Assembly (NCBI GenBank): GCA_963719805.1
Contig: CAVRDF010000003.1
Coordinates: 124,001-188,000, forward strand
Direction: 5' to 3'
Length of the DNA stretch: 64,000 bases
DNA from: JAMXLO01 sp963719805
Lineage (GTDB): Bacteria > Pseudomonadota > Alphaproteobacteria > Acetobacterales > Acetobacteraceae
Part shown: positions 53,559 to 62,215 of the stretch, one piece after another
Numbering within the stretch: the first letter of the stretch is position 1
How the letters are laid out: each line of letters starts with the position of its first letter
Translations under genes and position numbers: made by a program
The notes under the pieces: model-generated
What the model was told of the DNA's origin: nothing
Databases searched by the model: none
What the model saw: only the letters and a program-made list of their open reading frames with translations

Positions 53559-53593
53559 TGCGAAATTCTACACTAGCCAGAGCCGATGCGAAA
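53559..53593 (+). promoter_or_regulatory. Two TGCGAAA elements between the transglycosylase and motA
   Basis: TGCGAAA occurs at 53559-53565 (TTCTGCGAAATTCTACACTAG) and 53587-53593 (GATGCGAAATGCTAAAAGC); a weaker ACGCGAAATTCGG follows at 53645. All lie in the divergent gap before motA. If translation began at ATG 53586, the second copy would be coding, which is one reason to prefer the later motA start. Confidence 0.45.
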
Positions 53594-53660
53594 TGCTAAA
53601 AGCACATCCGCAGCGCAAAAAGCGTTGAGTCGATCGGCAGAACGGACGCGAAATTCGGCG

Positions 53661-54554
53661 ATGTGGCAACTGATCGGACTGGTTGGGGTCTTTGCGGCGA
53701 TCGGCCTCGGCTACACCATCGAAGGCGGCAGTTTCGCCGTCGTCTTCGACGCTCTCGGCCCGGAAATGATGATCATCTTCGGCTCCGGCGCGATGACACT
53801 ATTGGTCGGCAATGAGTTCAGCACCGTAAAGGCGCTCATCGGCGGCTTGCGAAAAATTGCCACCGGCCCGCGCTGGCGCAAAAGCGATTACATCGACGCT
53901 CTGTGCCTCGTCTACCTGCTGGTCAGGGTGGCGCGCCAGGAGGGCAACCTGGCGCTGGAGCGTCACATCGAGAACCCGTCCAACTCGCCGCTGTTCAGCC
54001 GTTATCCCCGGCTGTGCGCCGACGCCTCCCTGGTCTCGTTCCTGGCCGATGTGTTCCGCGCGATCACCCTGAATTTCACCGATCCGCACAAGGTCGGCGA
54101 GATGCTGGACGCTGAGATCGACACCCGCCAGCACGACAACATGCGCGCGCCCACAGCGCTCGCCACGATGGCGGACGCGCTTCCCGCGCTGGGTATCGTT
54201 GCCGCGGTGCTGGGCGTCATCAAGGCGATGGGCGCCATCAACGAGTTGCCTGACATCCTCGGTCATATGATCGGTGCCGCCCTCGTCGGCACCTTCCTCG
54301 GCGTGTTCTTGTCTTACGGCCTGATCGGTCCGATCGCCGGGCGCCTGCGCGGCGTAATCCAGGAAGAAGCGGTGATCTTCGGCGTGCTTCGTCAGGTCGT
54401 GACCTCGCATCTCGAGGGTCTCGGACCGCAGCTCGCCGTCGAAGTCGGCCGCAAATCGGTGCCGATGCGCTTTCAGCCCAGCTTCGAAGAGCTCGATCAG
54501 GTGTTGGGCGAGACCGCGCGCAGCACGAGGACAAAATTGGAAGCCGCGGCATGA
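53661..54554 (+). CDS. motA: Stator protein MotA
   Basis: The protein (297 residues from ATG 53661) begins MWQLIGLVGVFAAIGLGYTI like other MotA proteins and has the TMs 3-4 region: MADALPALGIVAAVLGVIKA, GALVGTFLGVFLSYGLIGPI-like. The cytoplasmic loop carries charged residues that face FliG. An earlier ATG at 53586 adds 25 polar residues and is less likely. It opens the motA-flgH unit. MotB is encoded 8 kb away. Confidence 0.9.
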   Translation: MWQLIGLVGVFAAIGLGYTIEGGSFAVVFDALGPEMMIIFGSGAMTLLVGNEFSTVKALIGGLRKIATGPRWRKSDYIDALCLVYLLVRVARQEGNLALERHIENPSNSPLFSRYPRLCADASLVSFLADVFRAITLNFTDPHKVGEMLDAEIDTRQHDNMRAPTALATMADALPALGIVAAVLGVIKAMGAINELPDILGHMIGAALVGTFLGVFLSYGLIGPIAGRLRGVIQEEAVIFGVLRQVVTSHLEGLGPQLAVEVGRKSVPMRFQPSFEELDQVLGETARSTRTKLEAAA

Positions 54555-56734
54555 CACGTGGACGCGTCGCGTTCGCCGGCTTGTTGCTGGCGCTGTCGGC
54601 GCACAGCGTGAGCGCCGCGGCACCGGCACCGGCACCGGCGGCGCGGCTCAGCGGCTACCCGCTGAACCCAACCACCAGTCGCCTCATCATCCAGTTGCAA
54701 TCGGCCGCCGCGCCGGAGCTGCGCGCGATAGATGGCGCGATCGAACTACATTTCGCCAAGGGCGTGCGCGTCGCCGCACAACATGTCCCCAAACTTCGGC
54801 AGATCGCCAAGATCGACGTTCTCCCGGATGCGGACGGCGACGTGCTGACTATCCACTTCGCCTGTGACTGTGTCGCTGCCGATAAGCACGCCGCGACCCA
54901 GCTCCAGTTGGACATCCGTCCGGTCCAGCGCGCAACGGGCGCCCCCACGAGGCAGCAGCCCAGCACCAAGGAGACGTTGGAACTCGACCGGCTGCGGCAC
55001 GTCCTGGAAGAGCGGCTCGCCGCGCTGAATGGCGGCGGCACCCAGCCGCAGGCCAAGTCGGGCGCACCTGGAGCGGCCAAAGGGGCGGCGCCGAACGGCG
55101 TTGCGGCGGCGCAGAACCCGCCCGCCCCGGCGGTTTGCCCGCCGCATTTCGTGCCTCCCGCCGGACCGCCGAGGGGTGACTTTGTCGCTTTGCTCAAGGA
55201 ACTGCGCGGCAAGATCGCGGAATCCCAGGATAGCCCGGCGGCGCTGACCGAGCTCGCCGGTTTCTATCTGCACCGCGGCCTGCCAGGCGAGGCCCGTGCT
55301 GTGGCGCTGCAGGTTCAGCCAGGGGAGGGGGGTGAGCAGCTGGCCGCGATCAGTGGGATCTCCCGGTTGCTGCAACGTGTAGCGGTCGACCCCGCTGAAG
55401 GCATGCCCGCCATCTCGGAAAACTGCACCACCCCAGATGCCGCGCTATGGCGGGCCCTCGCCGCCGCTTCCGCCAACGATGCCGAGGGTATCGCGCGCAA
55501 TGCCGCGGGGGCGGCAACCATGCTGCTGCAGGTGCCGGAGCCGCTGATCCAGCTCATGGTGTTCCGCCTGGTCGACGCGGCCGGCGACAACCTCACCACG
55601 CTGCAAACGTTGGCCGGTGCCTTGCGAAACACCGAGACCGGACAGGCCGAGGACGAGGCCGGGCGCTTCCTGCTTCAGGCCCGCATTGCCCGGTTGGATG
55701 GCGATATCGTGGAGGAACGCGCCTTCCTCACCAGGGCGGCGGCCTATCCGCATACGGTGCCCGGTTTGAGCGCGAAAGCTCGTCTCGCCGCGCTCGGCGT
55801 CGCACAGGCCGGCAACGAAACCGTGCTGGCTGACATCGCCCGCACTTACCGGACCGAACCGGTTGGCCAACAGGCGGCGGATGCGTTCGCCGAGCATCGC
55901 CTGACGCTTGGCGATTACGCCGGGGCGATGGCAATTGCGGATGCTACCGCCGGTCCCTCGCGTGATCGCAATCGCGACAGCCGAGGCGCTGCTCTGGCCG
56001 CGCGCGTGTTGCGCATCCTTCTGCTGGCTCCGCCAGAGAGTGGGGTCCTGCCGCAGCCCCAGGGGCGCCTCGCGCTTTACTGGCGCTACGAAGGTTATGC
56101 CACGCCCGGCCTCAAGGGTGACGATATCCGTGTTGGCGCGGCCCGCCTGATGCTGGCCGAAGACGTACCGGGCTCCGCGCTCGATGTGCTGCGGCAGTTG
56201 TCCGATGCGACTGCGAATACCGATCCTGTGCGGCTCTTGCGCGCCACTGCCGAGGCACGTGCCGGCGATGCCAATGCCGCACTCGCCATCTTGCGTGCGC
56301 TGCCGGAAGGCGATGAGCGCCATCGGATCGCCAGCATCGCACTGGCTCGTCTCGGACAGTTCGCCGATGCGGCGCACGAATTGGACGGCGCCACCGCCTC
56401 TGCCGATGTGACGCGTCGCGCTGCTTTGCTGTTCGCAGCCAAGAGCTGGAGCGACGCGGCTACCGCATATGCGGGGTTGTTGGCCAACACAGCAATCAAG
56501 GGCGACGCGCGCGCCGCAGCGGCGGAGCGTTATGCGCTGGCCTTGGCGTTGTCGAACGGCACGCCGGCGAATGACTTGCCCGCGCTTCCCCAGCGCTCGT
56601 CCGCGCTGGTCGCCATCGTCACTCCGCCGGACAGCGCAAAGACCACAGGCGACCGGCTGCGCACCGCGCTCGATCGTGCCAACCGCATCCAACAATTATT
56701 CGCCGCTCCTCCAGCGCACGCGCAGGGATCCTGA
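54551..56734 (+). CDS. Large exported repeat protein in the motA-flgF unit
   Basis: The 727-residue protein has a signal peptide (RGRVAFAGLLLALSAHSVSA) and a beta-rich N-terminal domain (about 35-125). A Pro/Ala linker (about 165-210) follows, and then a long array of helical repeats (TPR-like; for example LRATAEARAGDANAALAILR). No catalytic motif is seen. It overlaps motA by four bases and is followed 4 bases later by flgF, so it is probably a motility protein. A comparison to MotC, the periplasmic stator helper of rhizobia, is reasonable from position and export signal but is not shown by sequence. Confidence 0.7.
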   Translation: MTRGRVAFAGLLLALSAHSVSAAAPAPAPAARLSGYPLNPTTSRLIIQLQSAAAPELRAIDGAIELHFAKGVRVAAQHVPKLRQIAKIDVLPDADGDVLTIHFACDCVAADKHAATQLQLDIRPVQRATGAPTRQQPSTKETLELDRLRHVLEERLAALNGGGTQPQAKSGAPGAAKGAAPNGVAAAQNPPAPAVCPPHFVPPAGPPRGDFVALLKELRGKIAESQDSPAALTELAGFYLHRGLPGEARAVALQVQPGEGGEQLAAISGISRLLQRVAVDPAEGMPAISENCTTPDAALWRALAAASANDAEGIARNAAGAATMLLQVPEPLIQLMVFRLVDAAGDNLTTLQTLAGALRNTETGQAEDEAGRFLLQARIARLDGDIVEERAFLTRAAAYPHTVPGLSAKARLAALGVAQAGNETVLADIARTYRTEPVGQQAADAFAEHRLTLGDYAGAMAIADATAGPSRDRNRDSRGAALAARVLRILLLAPPESGVLPQPQGRLALYWRYEGYATPGLKGDDIRVGAARLMLAEDVPGSALDVLRQLSDATANTDPVRLLRATAEARAGDANAALAILRALPEGDERHRIASIALARLGQFADAAHELDGATASADVTRRAALLFAAKSWSDAATAYAGLLANTAIKGDARAAAAERYALALALSNGTPANDLPALPQRSSALVAIVTPPDSAKTTGDRLRTALDRANRIQQLFAAPPAHAQGS

Positions 56735-56738
56735 GCTA

Positions 56739-57492
56739 ATGGAAACGCCGACATACGTCACGCTTTCAGCCCAGGTCGCGTTGCAGCGTCAGCTCGAGGT
56801 GATCGCCAACAACGTCGCCAACGCCAGCACCACCGGCTACCGCGCCGATCGGCAACTGTTTTCGACTTACGTCGAGCAACTGCCGAATGCCGGAGATGCC
56901 GTGTCATTCGTGCAGGATCGCGCGACCTATATCGATCAGACCGACGGTCCGATCCAGCCAACCGGCAATCCGCTGGATGTGGCGGTTCACGGCGGCGCCT
57001 ATCTCGCGGTGACCACGCCACAGGGCACCACCGCCTATTCGCGCGATGGCCGCATGCATCTTGGCACCGACGGAACGTTGCTTGATTTCGAAGGGCAACG
57101 CCGTGCAGTCATCCGACGGCCAGCCGATACAATTGCCAGATATCTACGACAACCTGGTAATCCGTGGCGACGGCAGCGTCACCGTGACGGTGAACAATCG
57201 CGCCCAGGAAGTCGGTCAGATCGGCCTGTTCCATGCCACCGATCAGCTGTCGCTGCGCAAGAGCGGCGACAACATGCTGACCGCGCCGCCAGGAGCCATG
57301 CAGCCGTTGGATCAGGGCGATCCGAGTGCACGTCTCGTGCAGGGCTCGCTCGAAGGTTCGACCGTTCAGCCGGTGAAGGAAATCGCCAACATGACCGAAC
57401 TGAGCCGCGCCTACGACCGGCTACAGACTCTGCTGAGCGACGACAACGACCGCGAGAGCAAGATGATCGACGCTCTCGGCCATCCATCCTGA
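56739..57492 (+). pseudogene. flgF: Flagellar rod protein FlgF, frameshifted
   Basis: The first frame has the rod N-terminus (VTLSAQVALQRQLEVIANNV, ANASTTGYRADRQLFSTYVE) to about 57090. The rest (NAVQSSDGQPIQLPD, ending VKEIANMTELSRAYDRLQTL) is in another frame and stops at 57492. The break is in GAAGGGCAAC at 57093-57095; removing one G gives E-G-N-A-V and 250 residues, the normal length. FlgF is proximal/distal rod protein. Confidence 0.85.
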
Positions 57493-57510
57493 TCCCAGGA
57501 GTAAGCGACT

Positions 57511-58296
57511 ATGATGCGAGCACTAGGCATCGCCGCCACCGGCATGCAAGCCCAGCAGACCAATGTGGAAGTGATTTCCAACAACATCGCCAACGTGAGC
57601 ACGACCGGATTTAAGCGGTCGATGCCGGCGTTCGTCGATCTGCTGTACCAGACCAATTCGCGCGTCGGCACGGTTTCATCGGAAACCGGTACCGTCCTGC
57701 CGACGGGAACGCAGATGGGACTTGGCGTCCGCCAGGTCGGCACCACGCGAATTGTCACGCAGGGCACGCTGACCCAGACCGATAACAAGTTGAACGTGGC
57801 AATCAATGGCCGCGGTTATTTCGGCGTGACGTTGCCGAGCGGTGACACTGCCTACACCCGCGATGGCAGCTTCCAGAAGTCAGCCACCGGTCAGTTGGTC
57901 ACCAACGAAGGCTATCCGGTCGAACCGAATGTCACGATCGATCCGACTGCTACCGACGTGACGATAAACCAGGCCGGCCAGGTCATCGTCACCGCGGCGA
58001 ACGGCAAGCAGTCCACTGTCGGGCAACTGAAGCTGTATCTCTTCGCCAACGAGTCAGGGCTCGAAGCGGTCGGTGGCAACAACTTCCTGGAGACCGACGC
58101 GTCAGGAAGTCCGAACGGCGGCGTTCCGGCCGAGGCGGGTTACGGAACGATCAGCCAAGGCTATCTGGAATCGTCCAACGTCAATGTCGTGCAGGAGATC
58201 ACCAACCTGATCACCGCACAGCGCGCCTATGAACTCAACAGCAAGGTCATCGAGGCAGCCGACCAGATGATGCAAACCACTTCGCAGATCCGCTGA
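57511..58296 (+). CDS. flgG: Flagellar distal rod protein FlgG
   Basis: The 261-residue protein matches FlgG throughout: MRALGIAATGMQAQQTNVEV, ISNNIANVSTTGFKRSMPAF, and the C-terminal SNVNVVQEITNLITAQRAYE. It stacks on the proximal rod and passes through the P and L rings. Length is normal and no damage is visible. Confidence 0.95.
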   Translation: MMRALGIAATGMQAQQTNVEVISNNIANVSTTGFKRSMPAFVDLLYQTNSRVGTVSSETGTVLPTGTQMGLGVRQVGTTRIVTQGTLTQTDNKLNVAINGRGYFGVTLPSGDTAYTRDGSFQKSATGQLVTNEGYPVEPNVTIDPTATDVTINQAGQVIVTAANGKQSTVGQLKLYLFANESGLEAVGGNNFLETDASGSPNGGVPAEAGYGTISQGYLESSNVNVVQEITNLITAQRAYELNSKVIEAADQMMQTTSQIR

Positions 58297-58300
58297 GGGC

Positions 58301-58753
58301 ATGAAGATGCGGCCATTGCAGATACTCGTCACGAGTTTAGTTGCGGCATCGATTGTCAGGCCGGCGATCGCCGGCGATGTCTGGCATGCGACGCGGACCT
58401 TGCTTCCGGGCGATACAGTGCAAGCAGAGGATGTGGCCGCAGGAGCGGCGACGCGTCCGTTGCCCGACGCGATACCGGCGAGCCGCAACATCGCGGGGCT
58501 CGAGGTGAAGCGGCGGATTTACGAGAACCGCGTGCTGACCACACGCGATGTCGGGGCGCGCTCTGCCGTCAAGGCGAGCACGCCGGTCGACGTGATCTGG
58601 AAAGTCGGCGGCTTGTCGCTCGAACTCGATGGCCGCGCATTGGAAGACGGTGCGCTCGGCGATGAAGTGCGCGTTCTCAATCCGATGAGCTCGCGCACCA
58701 TTCGCGGCAAGGTGGTTGGTGATGGCATGGTAGAAATCCGGAGTGCTCCGTGA
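58301..58753 (+). CDS. flgA: P-ring assembly chaperone FlgA
   Basis: The 150-residue protein has a signal peptide (LQILVTSLVAASIVRPAIAG) and a SAF-type domain with PASRNIAGLEVKRRIYENRV and ALGDEVRVLNPMSSRTIRGK. It is shorter than E. coli FlgA (219), as in other alphaproteobacteria. It helps FlgI form the P ring in the periplasm. Its stop overlaps the flgH start by four bases (GTGA). Confidence 0.9.
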   Translation: MKMRPLQILVTSLVAASIVRPAIAGDVWHATRTLLPGDTVQAEDVAAGAATRPLPDAIPASRNIAGLEVKRRIYENRVLTTRDVGARSAVKASTPVDVIWKVGGLSLELDGRALEDGALGDEVRVLNPMSSRTIRGKVVGDGMVEIRSAP

Positions 58754-59499
58754 TCCGTAATCTCCCGCAAGGCGCATTGGCGCTGGGCTGTGTGATGCTG
58801 TTGGCTGGCTGCGATACCTGGGGGCATTTTCAGCGGCCGCCCGATTTCAGCAGTCCTGGAACGATGGGTCAGATTCCACCGACCTCTGCGGAGGCACCGA
58901 CGATTGCCGCGGCGGATGTGCCGCCGTTGCCGCCGGCGACCGTAGGATCGCTGTGGCGACCCGGTTCCAAGACCTTCTTCCGGGATCCGCGCGCACGCGG
59001 CACCGGCGACCTGCTCACGGTCACGGTCAATTTGCAGGACCAGGCGGAGTTCGCCAACAACACGACGCTGTCGCGCAACACGGCCAATTCGCTGAGCATT
59101 CCCAGCACCACGACGCTGGGCAGCTTCATCGGGCACATCTTCCCAATCTTCAACAACACCAGTCCGGTCATCAACACCTCGGGCAGTGACAGCACACAAG
59201 GTCAAGGTGACATCAAGCGAAACGAAAACATCGTGGTGAATGTCGCCGCCACTGTGCTGCAGGTGCTGCCGAACAAGAACCTGGAAATTGCCGGCAGTCA
59301 GGAAATCAGGCTGAACAACGAGCTGCGGCAGTTGCAAATCCGCGGGATCGTGCGGCCCGAGGACATCCATTCCGACAATACGATCACATCCGACAAGATT
59401 GCCGAGGCTCGGATTTCCTACGGTGGCCGCGGCGTATCGACCGATGTGCAGAAGCCGACATGGGGCCAGGATCTGCTCAATCGGATCACGCCCTTCTGA
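58750..59499 (+). CDS. flgH: Flagellar L-ring lipoprotein FlgH
   Basis: The 249-residue outer-membrane protein starts at GTG 58750 and has a lipobox (CVMLLAGC). It matches FlgH: RARGTGDLLTVTVNLQDQAE, VAATVLQVLPNKNLEIAGSQ, and the final IRGIVRPEDIHSDNTITSDK. It forms the ring in the outer membrane. The presence of both FlgI and FlgH shows a Gram-negative envelope. Confidence 0.95.
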   Translation: MIRNLPQGALALGCVMLLAGCDTWGHFQRPPDFSSPGTMGQIPPTSAEAPTIAAADVPPLPPATVGSLWRPGSKTFFRDPRARGTGDLLTVTVNLQDQAEFANNTTLSRNTANSLSIPSTTTLGSFIGHIFPIFNNTSPVINTSGSDSTQGQGDIKRNENIVVNVAATVLQVLPNKNLEIAGSQEIRLNNELRQLQIRGIVRPEDIHSDNTITSDKIAEARISYGGRGVSTDVQKPTWGQDLLNRITPF

Positions 59500-59514
59500 C
59501 ATGGAAGTCTTGCT

Positions 59515-59919
59515 ATGATCCGCCCACCAGGCTTGGCGATTGTCTTCCTGTTCGGGCTGACGTGGACGATGGCTGCCGCACCGGCCATCGCAGAGCAGCA
59601 CGAGCAGGCGGCAAAGCCCGCCTTTCTGTCGCTGGGCGATTTCACCGTCAATCTGCCCACTGACAGCGAGGACCTGTCGTACGTTGTCGTCAGCGTGACG
59701 CTTGAAGTCTCCCCCGCGGCGGCCATGCAGTTGAAGGGCGTGGAACCGCGGCTCAAGGAAGCGGTTATGCGGCGACTGCTGATCATGGCCGAGCGGCATG
59801 TTTTGAAGCCAGGTCACACCGATCCGCTGGTGGTGAAAGCATCGCTGCTCGACAGCATTTCCGCTGTGCAGCCCGACAGCATTCACGACGTGCTGATCAC
59901 GCGCCTGCTATACGGCTAG
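59515..59919 (+). CDS. Second FliL-like protein
   Basis: The 134-residue protein has a signal/anchor segment (AIVFLFGLTWTMAAAPAIAE) and a FliL-like domain: FLSLGDFTVNLPTDSEDLSY, VVVSVTLEVSPAAAMQLKGV, and the late DVLITRLLYG ending that matches DVLITGLVLG in FliL at 40.5 kb. It ends the motA-flgH unit. It may be a paralogue placed in the periplasm. Confidence 0.75.
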   Translation: MIRPPGLAIVFLFGLTWTMAAAPAIAEQHEQAAKPAFLSLGDFTVNLPTDSEDLSYVVVSVTLEVSPAAAMQLKGVEPRLKEAVMRRLLIMAERHVLKPGHTDPLVVKASLLDSISAVQPDSIHDVLITRLLYG

Positions 59920-59932
59920 GATTCCCGCATCG

Positions 59933-61486
59933 TCATCCACGTTTCTTACTGCCTGAACGTGGCGGTGATTTGTTGCCCGCCCATCCCGCTTTCTGCAGGC
60001 CTCCCACCACATGCGCATGATCCTCGGGCCTGAACCAAGGCGGCCGATCGAGCACGTTGAACTCGAACGACTCCCGTGACAGTTCAAGCGCTTTGTGCAG
60101 CGCCTTGCTTGCCTCATCCAATTGATCGAGCTGCCCCAGCGATGCCGCCAGCCATCGGTATCCCGCCGTAAGCCCAGGATGCTCGTGCGTCAGTTTCCGA
60201 GCCACTTCTGCGGCCGTTCCGTAATCTCCAAGGAAATAGCTGGTCACCACCAACGTCAGCTCGGCCATCCAGTTACCCGGACCACGCGGGCTCAGCCGTA
60301 GCGTCGTTGCGAGTGCCGATGTTGCCTCGTTAGGCCGCCCACTGAACACCAGCACACGTGCCTTCGCCAGCCAGGCAACCGGGTCGCTCGGGGCAATCGC
60401 AACCGCTCGCTCGGCCCGTTCCAACGCCGCCCCGTGCTCCGCGTTGCACATGCATATCCACGATAGCACAGCGTGCGCTGTGGGCTCATCAGGATCAAGC
60501 TCAATCGCCCGTCGCGCTTCGTCCTCGGCAAGGGTCAAGATAGTGCTAACCGGCGTGACCGTGCCTGAAGTGAATCCCCAACCGTAATTCTGTGCCAACA
60601 TCGCGTGCGGGCTGGCAAAGGCAGGATCAAGCTCGATCGCGCGCCGGAAGAAGCCCAGTGCCACCTCGTTATCGGCAGCGTTCGCTTTCCCCGCATGCCA
60701 GAGGCCACGCTGATAAGCCTCCCACGCTCCCAGATTCTCCGGCGGTCGCCGCAAAGCGCGACGCAACTCGGCATCGGCCACGGCCGGTGCGATCGCGTGT
60801 GTCACTGCCTCTGTGATCGCATCCTGCACCGCAAACACGTCCGCGAGCGCCCGGTCATAGCGCTCCGCCCAGATATGCACCCCGCTCTCTGCATCGATCA
60901 GTTGCGCATTGACGCGGACGCGTTCCGCTGCGTGGCGGGCGCTCCCTTGCAGCAAGTAGCGTACGCCAAGTTCACGTGCGATATGCTTTACGTCGGCGGC
61001 GCGACCTTTGTAGGCGAAGCTGGAATTGCGGGCGATGACGAAGAGCGATTGGCTGCGCGATAGCTCGGTGATGATATCGTCGGCCAGCCCATCCGAAAAA
61101 TATTCCTGCGCGCGATCGCCGCTGAGATTATCAAACGCCAATACCGCAACATACGGTTTTCCCGATGGCGGTGTCACCGCGGCTGGACCAGTCAGCAGCC
61201 GATAGCCGCGTCCGGGTACCGTGGTGATCCAACCGTCACCCAGGGCTCGCCGCAGTACCGATATCTGGACCTGGAGGTTGTTCTCTTCGACAGTCAGTCC
61301 CGGCCACACCTTGTCGAGCAGCGTGTCCTTGCTCACGGTCTCGCCGCCGGCCGAGGCAAGCAGTGCGAGCACATCGAAAGCTCGGCCGCCGAGTGCTATC
61401 GAGACGCCGTCGCGGGCGAGACTCCGATCACCCGGGTTGAGCTTGAAAGGCCCGAATACAACAGGCTGCTCGCCGGACACCGGCAC
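59933..61486 (-). CDS. Winged-helix regulator with TolB-like and TPR domains
   Basis: The 517-residue protein has an OmpR-type winged helix at the N-terminus (ALGGRAFDVLALLASAGGET, ISVLRRALGDGWITTVPGRG). A TolB-like part (AVLAFDNLSGDRAQEYFSDG, ARELGVRYLLQGSARH) and TPR-like helices to the C-terminus follow. It is soluble and may sense a protein or cell-state signal. The TolB-TPR half matches the same part of the cyclase gene at 6.0-7.5 kb. It converges on the FliL-like gene and is divergent from the small protein at 61.6 kb. Confidence 0.85.
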   Translation of the reverse strand: MPVSGEQPVVFGPFKLNPGDRSLARDGVSIALGGRAFDVLALLASAGGETVSKDTLLDKVWPGLTVEENNLQVQISVLRRALGDGWITTVPGRGYRLLTGPAAVTPPSGKPYVAVLAFDNLSGDRAQEYFSDGLADDIITELSRSQSLFVIARNSSFAYKGRAADVKHIARELGVRYLLQGSARHAAERVRVNAQLIDAESGVHIWAERYDRALADVFAVQDAITEAVTHAIAPAVADAELRRALRRPPENLGAWEAYQRGLWHAGKANAADNEVALGFFRRAIELDPAFASPHAMLAQNYGWGFTSGTVTPVSTILTLAEDEARRAIELDPDEPTAHAVLSWICMCNAEHGAALERAERAVAIAPSDPVAWLAKARVLVFSGRPNEATSALATTLRLSPRGPGNWMAELTLVVTSYFLGDYGTAAEVARKLTHEHPGLTAGYRWLAASLGQLDQLDEASKALHKALELSRESFEFNVLDRPPWFRPEDHAHVVGGLQKAGWAGNKSPPRSGSKKRG

Positions 61487-61581
61487 TGAACCACCCTCGC
61501 TTCAGGTTTAATCAGCTTCTTGCCAAAGACCTTAAGCGGTCGCTTCCGTAGCGTCCAGGCAGTCAAGAGCAAGGAGCTACC

Positions 61582-61803
61582 ATGGCTGACCCAGCACAAT
61601 TCATTTTTCAGGTTGATCCAGACTGGTACCAATCCTATTGGTACGGAAACAGCAAGAGCACAGGTCCGCGCCGCGTCGGAGTCCTTGTCCAGCGCGTCGG
61701 CGCCGCATTGCGCTCAATCCGGAGCTCCGCCGGCATCGGGCGGCATAGCAAAGTCGGTAGCACGGGCATGATGCCGGGCCCGGTCGTAGGTCGCACGCAG
61801 TGA
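61582..61803 (+). CDS. Small uncharacterised protein (73 residues)
   Basis: ATG 61582 follows AAGGAG at good spacing. The product begins MADPAQFIFQVDPDWYQSYW and continues with basic, Gly/Ser-rich sequence and no signal or membrane helix. The aromatic DPDWYQSYW segment looks deliberate, but I do not recognise the family. It is divergent from the winged-helix regulator, which may control it. Its stop overlaps the start of the methyltransferase remnant. Confidence 0.5.
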   Translation: MADPAQFIFQVDPDWYQSYWYGNSKSTGPRRVGVLVQRVGAALRSIRSSAGIGRHSKVGSTGMMPGPVVGRTQ

Positions 61804-62048
61804 CAGCATGGACAGATCCGGCGAAGCCAAAAGCTGCAGCGGCTTACAATGCAGCGGCGGAACACTTCGACATGAGCACAGGCGCTACTGCTCTCGGCGT
61901 TGGCTGCGGCAGCGGCGCATCAAGCCATCCCGGCCGCCTCCGAACCGGCAGTGATAGTCTTGGTACTCGACGCGATGAACCCGGGACGTTAATCGAGACG
62001 GACGCAATCTTCGCGATCGCAAAGAAGCCAACGCAAAGCGGAGCATGA
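61800..62048 (+). pseudogene. Remnant of a class I methyltransferase
   Basis: The 82-residue frame starts with PAKPKAAAAYNAAAEHFD, typical of the first residues of small SAM-dependent methyltransferases. It then jumps to a SAM-binding-like LGVGCGSGASSHPG, and ends with unrelated-looking sequence. Normal proteins are 250 residues or more with about 30 residues between these two motifs, so most of the fold is missing. It is likely a decayed gene. Confidence 0.45.
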
Positions 62049-62215
62049 TACCGTCTTGAACGATACTAGCGAGTCTGCGGCGCAGACCGTCTCCTGGCGC
62101 ACCTATACTGTGCCGTCCGCATCTGCACTTGACGCACGTCATTAGCTATCGCTCGCTTCTTGGATTAGGATAACGGCTCGGCTTTCCGTGCCCACATCCA
62201 ACAAAAGGCGAATTT

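Noticed and set aside
53586..54554. motA starting at 53586
   Set aside because: The added 25 residues are polar and unlike MotA; the family N-terminus begins at 53661.
55445..56695. A 416-residue frame antisense to the exported repeat protein
   Set aside because: It is a compositional shadow of the plus-strand gene, with Arg/Gly-rich low-complexity sequence.
58519..59886. A 455-residue frame antisense to flgA, flgH and the FliL-like gene
   Set aside because: It crosses three confident genes with tight overlaps and has no domain.
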